From contig JAIDLK010000075.1 of assembly GCA_029051085.1 (NCBI GenBank), forward strand, positions 1 through 26,389: 26,389 bases of DNA. The letters are read 5' to 3'. Each line of letters begins with the position of its first letter. Position 1 is the first letter of the stretch. This DNA is from Alphaproteobacteria bacterium (GTDB lineage Bacteria > Pseudomonadota > Alphaproteobacteria > Rs-D84). This document shows positions 1 through 6,433 of this stretch, in pieces. The notes below the pieces were generated by a model. It was not told the DNA's origin. It was given only the letters and a program-made list of their open reading frames with translations, and made no database searches. The position numbers were made by a program, and so were the translations under genes.

Positions 1-132
1 CCTGATTCACGTGTAAAGGTATTTATGATACCTACAAACGAAGAGCTGGTTCTGGTTGAAGACACCGTTGCAATTATGAACGGCACATATAATCCGGATC
101 ATGTAAAAATGGATTATTCGTTTGCGAAATAA
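1..132 (+). CDS. C-terminal end of an unidentified protein (partial)
   Basis: The window opens inside a reading frame that runs from base 1 to a TAA at 130-132 and gives 43 residues, ending in DHVKMDYSFAK. The start lies off the left edge. An intrinsic terminator follows directly, which supports this being a genuine 3' end. No domain or catalytic motif is recognisable in the fragment, and I assign no function. Frame choice is by exclusion: it is the only frame that stays open and stops at the terminator. Confidence 0.6.
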   Translation, partial: PDSRVKVFMIPTNEELVLVEDTVAIMNGTYNPDHVKMDYSFAK

Positions 133-162
133 AAAAGCCCCCCCAACCGGGGGATTTTTTTT
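131..162 (+). terminator. Intrinsic terminator after the partial gene
   Basis: An A-run leads into a C-rich arm paired to GGGGG around a short AACC-containing loop, followed by eight T residues. It immediately follows the TAA at 130-132. The T tract runs straight into the -35 box of the next promoter. Confidence 0.8.
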
Positions 163-190
163 GACATTTTATCTATAAATTTTGTATCCT
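161..190 (+). promoter_or_regulatory. Sigma-70 promoter for the lrgA-lrgB pair
   Basis: A perfect TTGACA (161-166) is followed after 18 bp by TATCCT (185-190). Transcription would start near 197. A Shine-Dalgarno GGGGGAG at 204-210 precedes the ATG at 214. The -35 box overlaps the end of the upstream terminator T tract. Confidence 0.6.
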
Positions 191-213
191 TGCCCATAAG
201 TACGGGGGAGAGT

Positions 214-579
214 ATGAAATATCTTTTTCAGTTTTGCATCATAATGGTGTTTGTCGCGCTTGGGGAACTGATGGAATATTTGATTCCGCTGCCAATCGCA
301 GGCAGTATTTACGGACTTGTCCTGTTGTTTTGTGCGCTGGCAACGGGGCTGGTTAAATTGTCATGGGTCTGTGATGTTGCGGATTGGTTTCATGGCATCA
401 TGGGGCTGTTTTTTGTCGCGCCCGCGGTGGCGATTATAAATATATGGGGTGACGTGGCCGATGTCTGGTGGCGGTTGGTATTGCTGCTTGTAATAACATA
501 CTTTGTTTCAATGATAACAACCGGGGTAACGGCCCAGGCGTTAATAAAAGACAAAAAAAGCAAAGAGGTTCGGCAATGA
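214..579 (+). CDS. lrgA: LrgA/CidA family membrane protein
   Basis: This 121-aa protein is almost entirely hydrophobic, with about four membrane segments. It has the family signature region PLPIAGSIYGLVLLF near residues 28-42, as in LrgA/CidA proteins. Family knowledge: these are holin-like inner-membrane proteins that act with LrgB-type partners in controlling murein hydrolase activity or in small-molecule export. I chose ATG 214 rather than the upstream in-frame TTG at 190, because 214 has a strong GGGGGAG ribosome site 3 nt upstream and 190 lies inside the promoter -10. The stop overlaps the start of the lrgB-like gene, so the two are translationally coupled. Length and gene order match the standard two-gene operon. 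Confidence 0.88.
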   Translation: MKYLFQFCIIMVFVALGELMEYLIPLPIAGSIYGLVLLFCALATGLVKLSWVCDVADWFHGIMGLFFVAPAVAIINIWGDVADVWWRLVLLLVITYFVSMITTGVTAQALIKDKKSKEVRQ

Positions 580-1277
580 TGGAATTTTTAAACGCCTCTC
601 CTTATTTTGGGGTCGCCTTGACGTTGTTAATGTTTTTGGTTGCGGTAAAAATCAATCGGCGCTTTCCCGGCGCGTTAACAACACCTTTGTTTCTGGCGAC
701 AATTTTGGTTGTTATATTTTTATCGGTATTTGATATTTCCTATGATGCGTATAACAAGGGGGCTCAGTATATAACATACTTTTTGGTCCCGGTTACGGTC
801 TGCTTTGCCGTACCTATGTATCGCCAGATGCCGCTGCTTAAAAAGCATGCGCCGGCAATATTGCTTGCGATGGCAATTGGTGTTGCATCCTCCGTATTTG
901 CCGTATGCCTGATGTGCATATTCTTGGGGCTGGGGGATATTGTTGCGCGGTCCTTGGCGGCAATATCGGTTACTACCGCAATTGCGATTGGTATTACAGA
1001 AAAACTGGGTGGGGTGGTTGCGCTGACCGTATCGTCTGTGATTGTCACAGGCATTCTGGGCGCATCGGTCAGTGACATGGTCTGTCGCAGGTTCGGGCTT
1101 ACCAATCCGATTGCGCGTGGCCTGGCTATTGGGAATGCATCGCATGCGGCGGGTACGACCAAGGCGATGGAAATGGGCCCGGTCGAAGGTGCGATGAGCA
1201 GTCTTGCCATCGTTATCTCGGGCTTGATGACGGCTGTGGCCGCACCATTGATTGTAACAATGTTTTTTGGCGGTTAA
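576..1277 (+). CDS. lrgB: LrgB/CidB family membrane protein
   Basis: This 233-aa polytopic membrane protein contains the LrgB hallmarks: FPGALTTPLFLATILV near the N-terminus, ITEKLGGV in the middle, and the C-terminal block GLAIGNASHAAGTTKAMEMG. Family knowledge: LrgB partners LrgA in the inner membrane. The start is ATG 576 (or the adjacent ATG at 579), with AAGAGG at 563-568 as ribosome site, and it overlaps the stop of the lrgA-like gene by 4 nt. The longer frame beginning at 468 only reads antiphase through lrgA. No terminator is evident after the stop, but the next gene has its own strong promoter. Confidence 0.88.
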   Translation: MMEFLNASPYFGVALTLLMFLVAVKINRRFPGALTTPLFLATILVVIFLSVFDISYDAYNKGAQYITYFLVPVTVCFAVPMYRQMPLLKKHAPAILLAMAIGVASSVFAVCLMCIFLGLGDIVARSLAAISVTTAIAIGITEKLGGVVALTVSSVIVTGILGASVSDMVCRRFGLTNPIARGLAIGNASHAAGTTKAMEMGPVEGAMSSLAIVISGLMTAVAAPLIVTMFFGG

Positions 1278-1350
1278 AAATGCGGCAATATGTTCGTGTA
1301 ATATGGAGGAAATCCTAAATAAGAACCTTTTCTCAAATGCAGTATTCACA

Positions 1351-1379
1351 TTGAAACTGAATATTAAACAGGTTATAAT
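1351..1379 (+). promoter_or_regulatory. Strong sigma-70 promoter for the DUF378 gene
   Basis: TTGAAA (1351-1356), 17-bp spacer, TATAAT (1374-1379). The predicted start near 1386 leaves a leader of about 47 nt before the ATG at 1433. Confidence 0.8.
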
Positions 1380-1432
1380 TCGTCTGTCTTTAATCTTTAA
1401 GACATTACAAACCTTGAAAGGAGAAAAAACAG

Positions 1433-1645
1433 ATGAGAGGATTGACAAACTATATTTTGAAACCGTTGACATTCATCGGCGCTTTGAACTGGGGGCTGGT
1501 TGGCTTGTTCGGTTTCAATTTTGTGACATTTTTGTTCGGACCGGCAACCGTTGCCAGCAGCATTGTTTACTGCATAATTGGTATCGCGGCTTTGCTGTGG
1601 CTGATAGTCATGTTTGTTGACAAACCAATCCGCGGCGAACGATAA
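1433..1645 (+). CDS. DUF378 family small membrane protein
   Basis: This 70-aa protein has two predicted membrane helices and the DUF378 (YuzA-like) pattern: LTFIGALNWGLVGLF at about residues 12-26, then a second helix IVYCIIGIAALLWLIVMF. Family function is unknown. An ideal AAAGGAG (1417-1423) sits 9 nt before the ATG. The gene is monocistronic: own consensus promoter upstream, intrinsic terminator downstream. Length is typical for the family. Confidence 0.85.
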   Translation: MRGLTNYILKPLTFIGALNWGLVGLFGFNFVTFLFGPATVASSIVYCIIGIAALLWLIVMFVDKPIRGER

Positions 1646-1672
1646 AACCGCAAATATATTCATGTCAATTTT

Positions 1673-1700
1673 GCACTCCTGAGACGGGGTGCTTTTTTTT
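1673..1700 (+). terminator. Intrinsic terminator of the DUF378 gene
   Basis: GCACTCC (1673-1679) pairs with GGGGTGC (1686-1692) with one G-U pair around a 6-nt loop, followed by eight T residues (1693-1700). Confidence 0.85.
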
Positions 1701-1716
1701 ATAAATAAAAATCCTC

Positions 1717-1745
1717 TTTTCAATTGTGGGGCGGGGCGCTATATT
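1717..1745 (+). promoter_or_regulatory. Promoter of tatD-tcdA, placed for leaderless mRNA
   Basis: TTTTCA (1717-1722), 17 bp, TATATT (1740-1745). The -10 ends 7 nt before the ATG at 1753, so the predicted +1 (about 1752) practically coincides with the start codon. No Shine-Dalgarno is present. Confidence 0.55.
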
Positions 1746-1752
1746 TTTATAT

Positions 1753-2460
1753 ATGAAACATTTTATAGATGCGCATTGTCATTTCAATCAGGCCGCATTT
1801 GCCGGCTATAGCGGTCCGGGGCATTTTATATGCAATTCGGTTACCACAGATGATTGGGGGCCTATAATCGCCGCCGCCACCAAAGATAAGTGTATTCATC
1901 CCGCCATCGGTTTGCACCCATGGCATGTATGTGGGGCGAATTCAAGTTGCCTTGACGAATTGCGACGATTATTAACGGAAAATCCGTCCGTAATGGTTGG
2001 GGAAATAGGGCTGGATGCCGCCCGGGATAACCTGCCTGTCCAATGTGATATGTTTGCCGCCCAGTATCTGATTGCGGCCGAAATGAAACGGTCGGCGCAT
2101 ACGCATTGCGTGCGTGCATGGGATAAAATGTTGCACTTTTTCAAGGCGCTGCCGACACCACCGGTGGTGGTCGCGCATCGCTTTTCCGGTAATGCCAATA
2201 TATTGGCGTCCGCCTGTGCAATTTCTGACAGTATTTATTTTTCATACCGTGATGTTGATGCCGCGCGCCTGGGGCATGTTGTTGCGCAAACACCCATGGA
2301 CAGAATTCTGGTTGAGACGGACGGGGCCGCCCCCGATATGGAAAAGATACGTGATGCCATATCTAACATTGCACAAATTCATGGCAAAACCTTCACAGAT
2401 ATGGCAGATATTATATATGATAATTCTTTACGGGTGATAAACAATGGACAGACTGCATAG
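1753..2460 (+). CDS. TatD family metal-dependent hydrolase
   Basis: A 235-aa amidohydrolase-fold protein. Metal-ligand motifs are visible in order: DAHCHF (H8, H10), GEIGLD (E84), HTHC (H118 region), AHRFSG (H142) and the closing ETDG (D190). Family knowledge: TatD enzymes are Mg-dependent 3'-5' DNA/RNA exonucleases or related phosphoesterases; the exact substrate is not settled by sequence. It is somewhat shorter than the usual 255-265 aa. ATG 1753 is preferred over GTG 1726, since the -10 box occupies the stretch between them and translation is probably leaderless. The 3' end overlaps tcdA by 17 nt, implying one operon. Confidence 0.85.
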   Translation: MKHFIDAHCHFNQAAFAGYSGPGHFICNSVTTDDWGPIIAAATKDKCIHPAIGLHPWHVCGANSSCLDELRRLLTENPSVMVGEIGLDAARDNLPVQCDMFAAQYLIAAEMKRSAHTHCVRAWDKMLHFFKALPTPPVVVAHRFSGNANILASACAISDSIYFSYRDVDAARLGHVVAQTPMDRILVETDGAAPDMEKIRDAISNIAQIHGKTFTDMADIIYDNSLRVINNGQTA

Positions 2461-3121
2461 AACAAGAATGTTATTGGGGGACTCCGGTGTCGAGCGTTTA
2501 CGCAATTCGACTGTTATGGTTGTGGGCGTCGGTGCGGTCGGCTCATTTGCTGTGGAAAGTTTGGCGCGCAGTGGCATCGGGCATCTGATTCTAGTTGATG
2601 CCGATGTTGTTGAAGAGTCAAATATAAACCGCCAGCTGTTTGCGCTGGACTCCACTGTTGGCCAACCAAAGGTGGATGTTGCCGCGGCGCGTATTCATGA
2701 TATAAATCCGGATATACGCGTTGATGCATTGCGGCTGTTTTTTGACGAAAAGACGAATTTGGATTGCCGCCCTGATTATATCATTGATGCAATCGATACC
2801 ACCGAGTCAAAGGTTGCATTGGCGCGCTGGGCCCAGAATGCCGGCATCCCCATGGTTTCCAGCATGGGCGCGGCACGCAAGACGGATATATCCCGGATAT
2901 GTGTCGGGCCGCTGTCAAAAACGACGGTATGCCCGCTGGCGGCACGAATGCGGCGCTTGGTTCGGGATGCAGGGCTGGCTGATTTTGATGTGGTATATTC
3001 CACCCAGCCTGCCATTGCCGCAACCGCTGCCGGCCGTACGTTTGGCTCGTTGATAACCGTAACCGGCGCTTTTGGGCTAACGCTTGCCAATTATGTGATA
3101 ATGAACCTCTCAGATTCATAA
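2444..3121 (+). CDS. tcdA: tRNA threonylcarbamoyladenosine dehydratase (TcdA/CsdL, E1-like)
   Basis: A 225-aa ThiF/MoeB-fold protein. The nucleotide-binding loop GVGAVGS is at residues 28-34 and the ATP-binding pattern VDADVVEESNINRQ at 51-64, both characteristic of E1-like adenylating enzymes. The later SMGAARKTD and GPLSKTTVCPLAARMRR segments match TcdA rather than ThiF or MoeB. Role in the family: ATP-dependent cyclisation of t6A37 to ct6A in ANN-decoding tRNAs. It is about 40 residues shorter than E. coli TcdA. The start overlaps tatD by 17 nt, so translation is likely coupled. Confidence 0.85.
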   Translation: MDRLHRTRMLLGDSGVERLRNSTVMVVGVGAVGSFAVESLARSGIGHLILVDADVVEESNINRQLFALDSTVGQPKVDVAAARIHDINPDIRVDALRLFFDEKTNLDCRPDYIIDAIDTTESKVALARWAQNAGIPMVSSMGAARKTDISRICVGPLSKTTVCPLAARMRRLVRDAGLADFDVVYSTQPAIAATAAGRTFGSLITVTGAFGLTLANYVIMNLSDS

Positions 3122-3140
3122 TGCGTACCACTTTTGTATG

Positions 3141-3149
3141 TGGTATAAT
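3141..3149 (+). promoter_or_regulatory. Extended -10 promoter of the small exported protein gene
   Basis: TGG followed by TATAAT (3144-3149) forms an extended -10. No convincing -35 is seen. The predicted start at about 3156 is only 2 nt before the ATG at 3158. Confidence 0.6.
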
Positions 3150-3157
3150 TAGCGCAA

Positions 3158-3490
3158 ATGATTGCCGGAATTTTTGTTTTTTCTTTATTGGCGGCCCCTG
3201 TCATCGCGCCCGAAGATGTACCGCCCGCATCACCGATTTATGCCGGTATCGCCATCGGTGATACGGTCGAATTGCCGGATGTTAATGAATCGGATGCGTC
3301 GCATCCGGCTGTTCCGCCCCAGACGCCGCTGGTGTCAATAAATACCGATGTCTTGGACATGAGCTGGACCGGTGCCATGGAATTATCAGACCCGATGCTG
3401 CGCCCGTCCGGTATTGTTCTGCCGTTTTTGGAATCTTATCCGATTGATAATCTTGAGGTAAAATTTCGGCTTCTGAACGTAAAGTTTTAA
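3158..3490 (+). CDS. Small hypothetical exported protein
   Basis: A 110-aa protein of unrecognised family. The N-terminus (MIAGIFVFSLLAAPVIA) looks like a short signal peptide or membrane anchor. It is followed by a Pro-rich, acidic, low-complexity stretch (residues 18-60) and a more ordered C-terminus ending in LEVKFRLLNVKF. ATG 3158 is the first in-frame start after a TAA at 3146-3148, and the -10 box lies 8 nt upstream, so the mRNA is essentially leaderless. The stop lies inside a perfect palindrome that probably terminates transcription. The Pro/Asp/Ser-rich composition suggests periplasmic or surface exposure; no function is assigned. Confidence 0.6.
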   Translation: MIAGIFVFSLLAAPVIAPEDVPPASPIYAGIAIGDTVELPDVNESDASHPAVPPQTPLVSINTDVLDMSWTGAMELSDPMLRPSGIVLPFLESYPIDNLEVKFRLLNVKF

Positions 3491-3511
3491 ATCCGGGATG
3501 TCCCGGATTTA
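3488..3511. terminator. Perfect 11-bp palindrome between convergent genes (likely bidirectional terminator)
   Basis: TAAATCCGGGA (3488-3498) and TCCCGGATTTA (3501-3511) are exact inverted copies separated by TG. The left arm starts with the stop codon of the plus-strand gene, and the right arm ends next to the stop of the minus-strand Cys-rich gene. T tracts are weak on both sides, so termination efficiency is uncertain. Confidence 0.6.
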
Positions 3512-4108
3512 TTAGTTTGTATAAAAACAATCTGATGTAAATGTATATGCCCCGGTATCATCTGACATGGTGGTATTTGCGGGTATATGGCATGATGTAA
3601 TCTCGGTCGCGCCCGCAACGGTTGTTCCATATATTCCCCCTGATGCAGGGCATCTTGTACACCCCGATGTTCCGTTCGTAGACTTTCCGTAATACCCGGG
3701 CGCACATTGGTATGCCACTGTTTCATAGCATGTGTTGCAATTACATGTGCGCGTAGTCTTTTTTTGATATCCTGTATTCGCTGCGGACCAGATGGTATCG
3801 CTGGTACAATTTGTGCATCCATTACAGTTTTCAATGCATGTATAAAAGGAGGCCTCGTTTGAACAGCCTGCCAATCTTCCCGTTGTTCTCTCCGTTCTGG
3901 TATATCCGGTTGGACAGTTCATGCATGAATAGACCTTGTTATCGCCATAACATGTAGATATCTTGCTTAAGCAGTTGGACGTTAAATCTATTTCTGCATA
4001 CGATGTGGCTGAAACGCCACATGCTGATGCCATACATGCCGAGGTCACTGCATTTGCGCCGCCGGTTACAAGGCTTAGTATGCCTGCGGCGGCTATTATT
4101 TTTATCAT
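3512..4108 (-). CDS. Secreted cysteine-rich repeat protein
   Basis: A 198-aa protein with a clear signal peptide: MIKIIAAAGILSLVTGG, cleavage likely after GANA. The mature part is very rich in Cys, Thr, Ser, Asn and Gly, with CxxC and CPxGY units such as CMNCPTGY, CNGCTNC, CNCNTC and CAPGYYGKS, resembling EGF/GCC2-like or TNFR-like Cys-rich modules. I associate such proteins with uncultured gut Alphaproteobacteria; their function is not known. ATG 4108 is chosen over 4138 because it has AGGAG 8 nt upstream and starts the signal peptide. Only 28 nt separate it from an upstream terminator, so expression probably depends on readthrough of the structured leader RNA at 4136-4307. Confidence 0.75.
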   Translation of the reverse strand: MIKIIAAAGILSLVTGGANAVTSACMASACGVSATSYAEIDLTSNCLSKISTCYGDNKVYSCMNCPTGYTRTERTTGRLAGCSNEASFYTCIENCNGCTNCTSDTIWSAANTGYQKKTTRTCNCNTCYETVAYQCAPGYYGKSTNGTSGCTRCPASGGIYGTTVAGATEITSCHIPANTTMSDDTGAYTFTSDCFYTN

Positions 4109-4135
4109 ATTTCGTTCTCCTGTTGTTTTTGTAAA

Positions 4136-4307
4136 CAAAAAACCACCGGAAATTCTGGTGGCAGGAGGTTCGAAACTATCTTAAAGAATAGCGGTGTACT
4201 TTCAATATATAATACACCCCTCCTGCCTGAACAGACAGGAGACGTTTAACGTCCGTATGACGCTTTAAGAGAGGTTTCGACGCCTCAACATCGGAATGCC
4301 CGATGTC
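4136..4307 (-). ncRNA. Candidate structured leader RNA / attenuator (about 172 nt)
   Basis: Read on the minus strand from about 4307. First comes a 5' hairpin ACATCGG/CCGATGT (4306-4300 with 4294-4288). Then a closing helix in three blocks: GAGG/CCUC (4286-4283 with 4168-4165), UCGAAAC/GUUUCGA (4280-4274 with 4176-4170) and CUUAAAG/CUUUAAG (4269-4263 with 4186-4180). Inside are three hairpins: GACGU/ACGUC (4253-4249 with 4245-4241), a 10-bp stem over 4241-4220, and GGUGUA/UACACC (4218-4213 with 4198-4193). An intrinsic terminator ends it. In the 10-bp stem one pair is G-U on this strand but C-A on the other, favouring the minus strand. GGCAGGAGG (4227-4219) can alternatively pair with CCUCCUGCC (4168-4160), opening the closing helix and invading the terminator arm. 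I do not recognise a known Rfam class. Confidence 0.6.
4137..4161 (-). terminator. Intrinsic terminator upstream of the Cys-rich gene
   Basis: On the minus strand CCACC (4161-4157) pairs with GGTGG (4147-4143) across a 9-nt loop, followed by six T residues (4142-4137). It lies 28 nt before the downstream ATG, which argues for attenuation rather than a gene end. Confidence 0.7.
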
Positions 4308-4313
4308 AAAACG

Positions 4314-4342
4314 ATTATGTCATAGATTATGGATTTTTACCA
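4314..4342 (-). promoter_or_regulatory. Extended -10 promoter for the structured leader RNA
   Basis: On the minus strand: weak -35 TGGTAA (4342-4337), 17 bp, then TGA-CATAAT with the -10 at 4319-4314 and an extended-10 TG. The predicted start at about 4307 is the first base next to the 5' hairpin. It sits directly after the ligA stop. Confidence 0.5.
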
Positions 4343-4347
4343 GTGAT

Positions 4348-6348
4348 TTATTGATTGGAAATTGTGCGCTCAAATTCTGCTTCATCCCAGACTGTAATCC
4401 CCAGTTCTTCTGCTTTTGCCAGCTTGCTGCCGGCCTCGGCCCCGGCCAGAACAACATCAGTCTTGGCGGAAACACTTCCTTGGACTTTGGCGCCCATGCG
4501 CTCCAGAATCTCTTTGGCTTCGTCGCGTGTATATTTGGACAGTGTCCCCGTCAGAACAATTTTTTTGCCCGCCAGTGGCCCGTCCGCCGGTTCCGTGACT
4601 ATTTTAACGTCGCGAACGCGAACTTGCGCCAACAGCGCATCCAGCACGCTTGCATTATGGTCGTCTGCAAAGAAAGACGATATTTCATCGGCCATAATGT
4701 CGCCAATACCGTCGATTTGCTTCAGCTTCCATACCGGTGCCGCTCGTACCGCCCCCAGTGTGCCGAATGCATTCGCCAGTATTTTTGCGGTTGCCTGACC
4801 GACCTCCGGGATGCCGATTGCATATATAAAACGGTTCAGGTCAATATCGCGTGCCCGCTCAATCGAAGTGTTCAAATTTGCCACCGATTTATCCCCAAAC
4901 CCGTCCAGCTTTTTTATATCATCGCCATGTCGCGCAATCAGTGTGAATATATCGGCCGGCGTTTCAATCCAGCCGCGTTCTATAAATTGTTCCAACTGGC
5001 GCGTCCCCAGTCCTTCAATATCAAATCCCTTGCGTGACACAAAGTGCTCCAGCTCGCCAATTCTTTGTGCCGGGCACCCCAGTGTATTTATGCAGCGGCG
5101 CGCAACCTGGCCGGCTTCTTGGACAACCGCGCCGCCGCATACGGGACATGTGGCCGGAAATTCAAATTCCGTGCCGCCGGCGGATTCCGCAACCGCGACA
5201 ATCTGGGGAATTACATCCCCCGCGCGCTGAACAGTAACACGGTCGCCAACCCGTACGCCCAGACGCGTTATCTCATCGGCATTATGCAGGGTTGCGCGTG
5301 ATACCACCACGCCACCGATATTTATGGGCTCCAACTCGGCCACCGGGGTTAAAACGCCTGTGCGGCCCACCTGAACCGTTATCGCGTTTAGTGCCGTAAT
5401 CGCACGCGCCGCCGGGAATTTGTAGGCAACCTCCCATCGCGGGCTGTTGGCGCGGGCCCCCATGCGTTCCTGTAAATCAACGTTGTTAACTTTCAGCACC
5501 AGCCCGTCTATATCAAACGGGATATCCGCGCGCTGCATCATAATGTCGTTATATGCCGCTTGAATTTGCTCTAAAGTATGTGCCTTGTGCGCCCACTTTT
5601 TAGTTGTTTTAAATCCCCATGATTCCAATCGGTCGAAAAATTCACTTTGCGTTTCCCAGTCGCGTGATGATAATTCTCCATATGTATACCCAAATGCCGA
5701 CAGTCGGCGCGTTGCAGTTACTTCCGGGTTAAGCTGACGCAGGCTGCCCGCCGCGGCATTTCGCGGATTTGCAAACACTTTATCGCCGCGCGCGCCCGCG
5801 GCCTCGTTTAATGCGATAAAGTCGCCGCGCATCATGTAAACTTCGCCGCGTATTTCAATAACCTCCGGGAAATCCCCGGACAATTTTTGTGGAATATCTG
5901 GAATAGTGCGCAGGTTTTCCGTTATATCCTCGCCAATGGTACCGCTCCCGCGTGTCAGGCCGCGTACAAACACCCCGTTTTCATAGCGTGCGGAATAAGA
6001 CACCCCGTCGACTTTCAGCTCTATAAACAAATCCTTGTCGGCCAGCTTATCAAACCAATCTGCCACTTCTTTTTCATCAAACACATCGGAAATCGACAGC
6101 ATGGGCACGCTGTGCGGGTGCGATTTGAATTTTTCCGCAACCGCTGCGCCAACGTGTGTTGACGCCCCCGCCGCGGCCAGTTCCGGGTATTCTTCCTCTA
6201 TCGCCAACGCGCGCCGTTTTGCCGCGTCATATGTCGCGTCATCTACAATCGGCGCATCATTTTGATGGTACGCAATATCCCATTCTTTTAATTTTTTTAA
6301 CAACTCCGCGTGTTCGCCGCGCACGAATAAATCAGGTATTTTAGACAT
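4348..6348 (-). CDS. ligA: NAD-dependent DNA ligase LigA
   Basis: A 666-aa protein of full LigA length. The adenylation domain carries the active-site lysine in IELKVDGVSY (KxDG) near residue 110, and LTRGSGTIGEDIT and DGLVLKVN further on. It then has an OB fold, a four-Cys zinc finger (CPVCGG ... C ... GCPAQ), helix-hairpin-helix repeats (LDGFGDKS, IDGIGDIM) and a C-terminal BRCT domain starting at GPLAGKKIVLTG. It seals nicks in replication and repair using NAD. The start is ATG 6348 (MSKIPDLF): a TATAAT ends exactly 6 nt upstream, predicting a leaderless transcript, whereas the longer frame would begin upstream of the promoter. Confidence 0.97.
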   Translation of the reverse strand: MSKIPDLFVRGEHAELLKKLKEWDIAYHQNDAPIVDDATYDAAKRRALAIEEEYPELAAAGASTHVGAAVAEKFKSHPHSVPMLSISDVFDEKEVADWFDKLADKDLFIELKVDGVSYSARYENGVFVRGLTRGSGTIGEDITENLRTIPDIPQKLSGDFPEVIEIRGEVYMMRGDFIALNEAAGARGDKVFANPRNAAAGSLRQLNPEVTATRRLSAFGYTYGELSSRDWETQSEFFDRLESWGFKTTKKWAHKAHTLEQIQAAYNDIMMQRADIPFDIDGLVLKVNNVDLQERMGARANSPRWEVAYKFPAARAITALNAITVQVGRTGVLTPVAELEPINIGGVVVSRATLHNADEITRLGVRVGDRVTVQRAGDVIPQIVAVAESAGGTEFEFPATCPVCGGAVVQEAGQVARRCINTLGCPAQRIGELEHFVSRKGFDIEGLGTRQLEQFIERGWIETPADIFTLIARHGDDIKKLDGFGDKSVANLNTSIERARDIDLNRFIYAIGIPEVGQATAKILANAFGTLGAVRAAPVWKLKQIDGIGDIMADEISSFFADDHNASVLDALLAQVRVRDVKIVTEPADGPLAGKKIVLTGTLSKYTRDEAKEILERMGAKVQGSVSAKTDVVLAGAEAGSKLAKAEELGITVWDEAEFERTISNQ

Positions 6349-6354
6349 GTTCTG

Positions 6355-6384
6355 ATTATAGAAAAATCCAATCCGCCTGTGCAA
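6355..6384 (-). promoter_or_regulatory. ligA promoter, leaderless arrangement
   Basis: On the minus strand TTGCAC (6384-6379), 18 bp, TATAAT (6360-6355). Six bases (CAGAAC) separate the -10 from the ATG, so +1 would be the A of the start codon. Confidence 0.6.
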
Positions 6385-6404
6385 TGGGAAAAAGAATGGT
6401 GTAC

Positions 6405-6428
6405 AAAAAAATCCCGCCTTTCGGCGGG
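6405..6428 (-). terminator. Intrinsic terminator of fabI
   Basis: On the minus strand CCCGCC GAAA GGCGGG (6428-6413), a 6-bp GC stem with a GNRA tetraloop, is followed by A and seven T residues (6411-6405). It lies just after the fabI stop. Confidence 0.9.
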
Positions 6429-6433
6429 TGTTT

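Noticed and set aside
720..1472. Long open frame on the minus strand opposite the lrgB-like gene
   Set aside because: Shadow frame: low-complexity, His/Arg/Gln-rich translation, no ribosome site, fully opposite a well-supported gene.
4136..4310. tmRNA or tRNA-like reading of the structured RNA (GTTTCGAACC and CCACCA-like ends)
   Set aside because: No 5-bp T stem flanks the TTCGAA, the distance to CCA does not fit, and no tag reading frame or GGGG-type partner strand is present. TTCGAA is part of the long closing helix instead.
4303..5037. 244-aa open frame on the plus strand over the end of ligA
   Set aside because: Antisense to LigA BRCT/HhH regions; Cys/Phe/Arg-rich, no start signals.
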